A model generated the notes under the pieces. That model was not told where the DNA came from. It made no database searches and saw only the letters and a list, made by a program, of their open reading frames with translations. A program made the position numbers and the translations under genes. This document shows, piece after piece, positions 62,932-64,000 of a stretch of DNA of 64,000 bases. The stretch is from Tenrec ecaudatus (taxonomy: Eukaryota; Chordata; Mammalia; Afrosoricida; Tenrecidae), in assembly GCF_050624435.1 (NCBI RefSeq), contig NC_134539.1, positions 49,198,001 through 49,262,000 on the forward strand, given 5' to 3'. Positions within the stretch are counted from its first letter, which is position 1, and every line of letters starts with the position of its first letter.

Positions 62932-64000
62932 TACCGTATATTCGAGTATTAGCCATCCCAAATATAAGCCAAGGCACCTAATTTTACCACAAAAAATTGG
63001 GAAAACTTATTGATTTGAGTATAAGCCTAGGGTGGGAAATGCAAAAGCTACTGGTAAATTTCAAAATAAAAAGTTATCAATAAAATTACATTAATTGAGG
63101 CATCAGTAGGTTAAATGTTTTTGAATATTTATTTCAAAGAAAAACAGTAAACTAGCTCTGTAAATGGAAAAGAGGATCAACAAAAACAATGTGGTGTCAA
63201 CAATAACTATACACAGTTACTGCATACACTGCGTTACTACATGGGCTGCCTTACCACAGGCACACAGCGCAGCTTGTATAGTTTGAGGGCTGATATCGGC
63301 TGATGATATTCAGAATGTGATATGACTGTTCCCATAGAGCAGCCTGTTTCAGGGCTCACACTACACACACTGCGCTGTATATATGTGTTACTGCATGTGC
63401 TTCATTACTGCACGCGCAGCGCTACCACATATGAATGCAAGTGCTAACACAACACATACAGCAACCATGCATACACAACGCACCCTGTTTATGATGAGCC
63501 TAACACAGGTTGCTCCATGAAAGCATAGTCAACAGTGGGTTCAGATAGGCGTTAAGAAGAAAAAATAAAATATAGGAGACTAAGTGCTGTAAATAAATAT
63601 ACTATATATTCAAGACCAGAGATACACCGGTACTTGTATTCAGCTATGCTTGGGCGGATCAAGGGGGCGTGACCAAGCACAGGTACGACTGTCATTGGTC
63701 ACAGCCCTGGAGAAGAGCGGCTGCATCCGACATTCATCTGACAAGGTACCAGCACACAGAAGGGGGCAGGTTCTTGCCCACTATGGCACGGACAACACAG
63801 AGGCTGCCTGTGTGCAGGAGAAAAGAAGAGCGGTGATCTCAGCAGTCATCAGGCCACCCACAGAGGCTGCAGGCGCCCGCAGATGAGCGGGAGGGACTGG
63901 AGATCACCGCACTGCACAGGAGAACAGGTAAGTGGGATCCTCACTTGAGTATAAGCCGAGGGTGGCTTTTGCAGCATTAAAAACATGCTGGAAAACTCGG
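62932..64000. mobile_element. Palindromic-end DNA element, long copy (continues past the window)
   Basis: Starts TACCGTATATTCGAGTATTA, then CACCTAATTTTACCACAAAA and GAGTATAAGCCTAGGGTGG. At 63947-64000, GAGTATAAGCCGAGGGTGG and GCAGCATTAAAAACATGCTG look like the approach to the other end, which is outside. At over 1 kb it is the longest copy. It contains CATTGGTCACAGCCCTGGAG-type GC-richer sequence but no recognisable transposase. Confidence 0.6.

Noticed and set aside
59743..64000. Search for the preceding PTBP3 exon (middle of RRM1)
   Set aside because: No minus-strand stretch gave a match to the expected RRM1 sequence with splice borders, so that exon is taken to be outside the window.

Overview
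The window is nuclear DNA of a mammal. It holds exons split by long introns, one CpG island and dense interspersed repeats. The repeats point to an afrotherian. There are tRNA-derived SINEs ending in a match to 'gagtcggaatcgactcgatggca', RTE/BovB-type LINE 3' ends, and L1 tails ending in 'gagcccccaataaaatg'. At least five hAT elements look like SPIN. SPIN occurs in only a few mammals, tenrecs among them, so a tenrec (Echinops-like) is the favoured guess. No database was searched, so the species is an inference.

Two genes are present, both on the minus strand, head to tail. (1) PTBP3 (ROD1), an RNA-binding splicing regulator, fills about 24.06-64 kb. Eleven coding exons lie between 59742 and 29085. 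They encode the end of RRM1, then RRM2, RRM3, RRM4 and the stop codon, about 456 residues. A repeat-poor 3' UTR of about 5 kb follows, ending near a poly(A) signal at 24083-24078. The exons encoding the N terminus lie beyond the right edge. The phases of all eleven exons join without a break. A 34-nt exon at 40239-40206 matches the skippable exon through which PTB-family genes limit their own expression, and skipping it here gives a stop after eight codons. (2) SUSD1 is represented by its first coding exon, 14026-13918, which encodes the signal peptide. It sits in a CpG island at about 13.5-14.5 kb. The left 13.9 kb is then its first intron, and no second coding exon was recognised there.

Layout: 1-13.9 kb is SUSD1 intron 1, rich in SINE, RTE and SPIN. 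13.5-14.5 kb is the CpG island promoter with exon 1. 14.5-24.06 kb is the intergenic gap, with SINEs, two SPIN copies and a long degenerate RTE. 24.06-29.08 kb is the PTBP3 3' UTR. 29.09-59.74 kb holds PTBP3 exons and introns, including three L1 3' regions of 2-2.8 kb and a mariner broken by an L1. 59.74-64 kb is the next PTBP3 intron, ending inside an unclassified palindromic-end DNA element.

The window shows no operon, CRISPR array, rRNA gene or tRNA gene. The observations most worth checking are the PTBP3 autoregulatory exon, CU-rich tracts in PTBP3's own 3' UTR, a 9-nt tandem acceptor, L1 tails carrying a duplicated 3' end, and several datable nested insertions.
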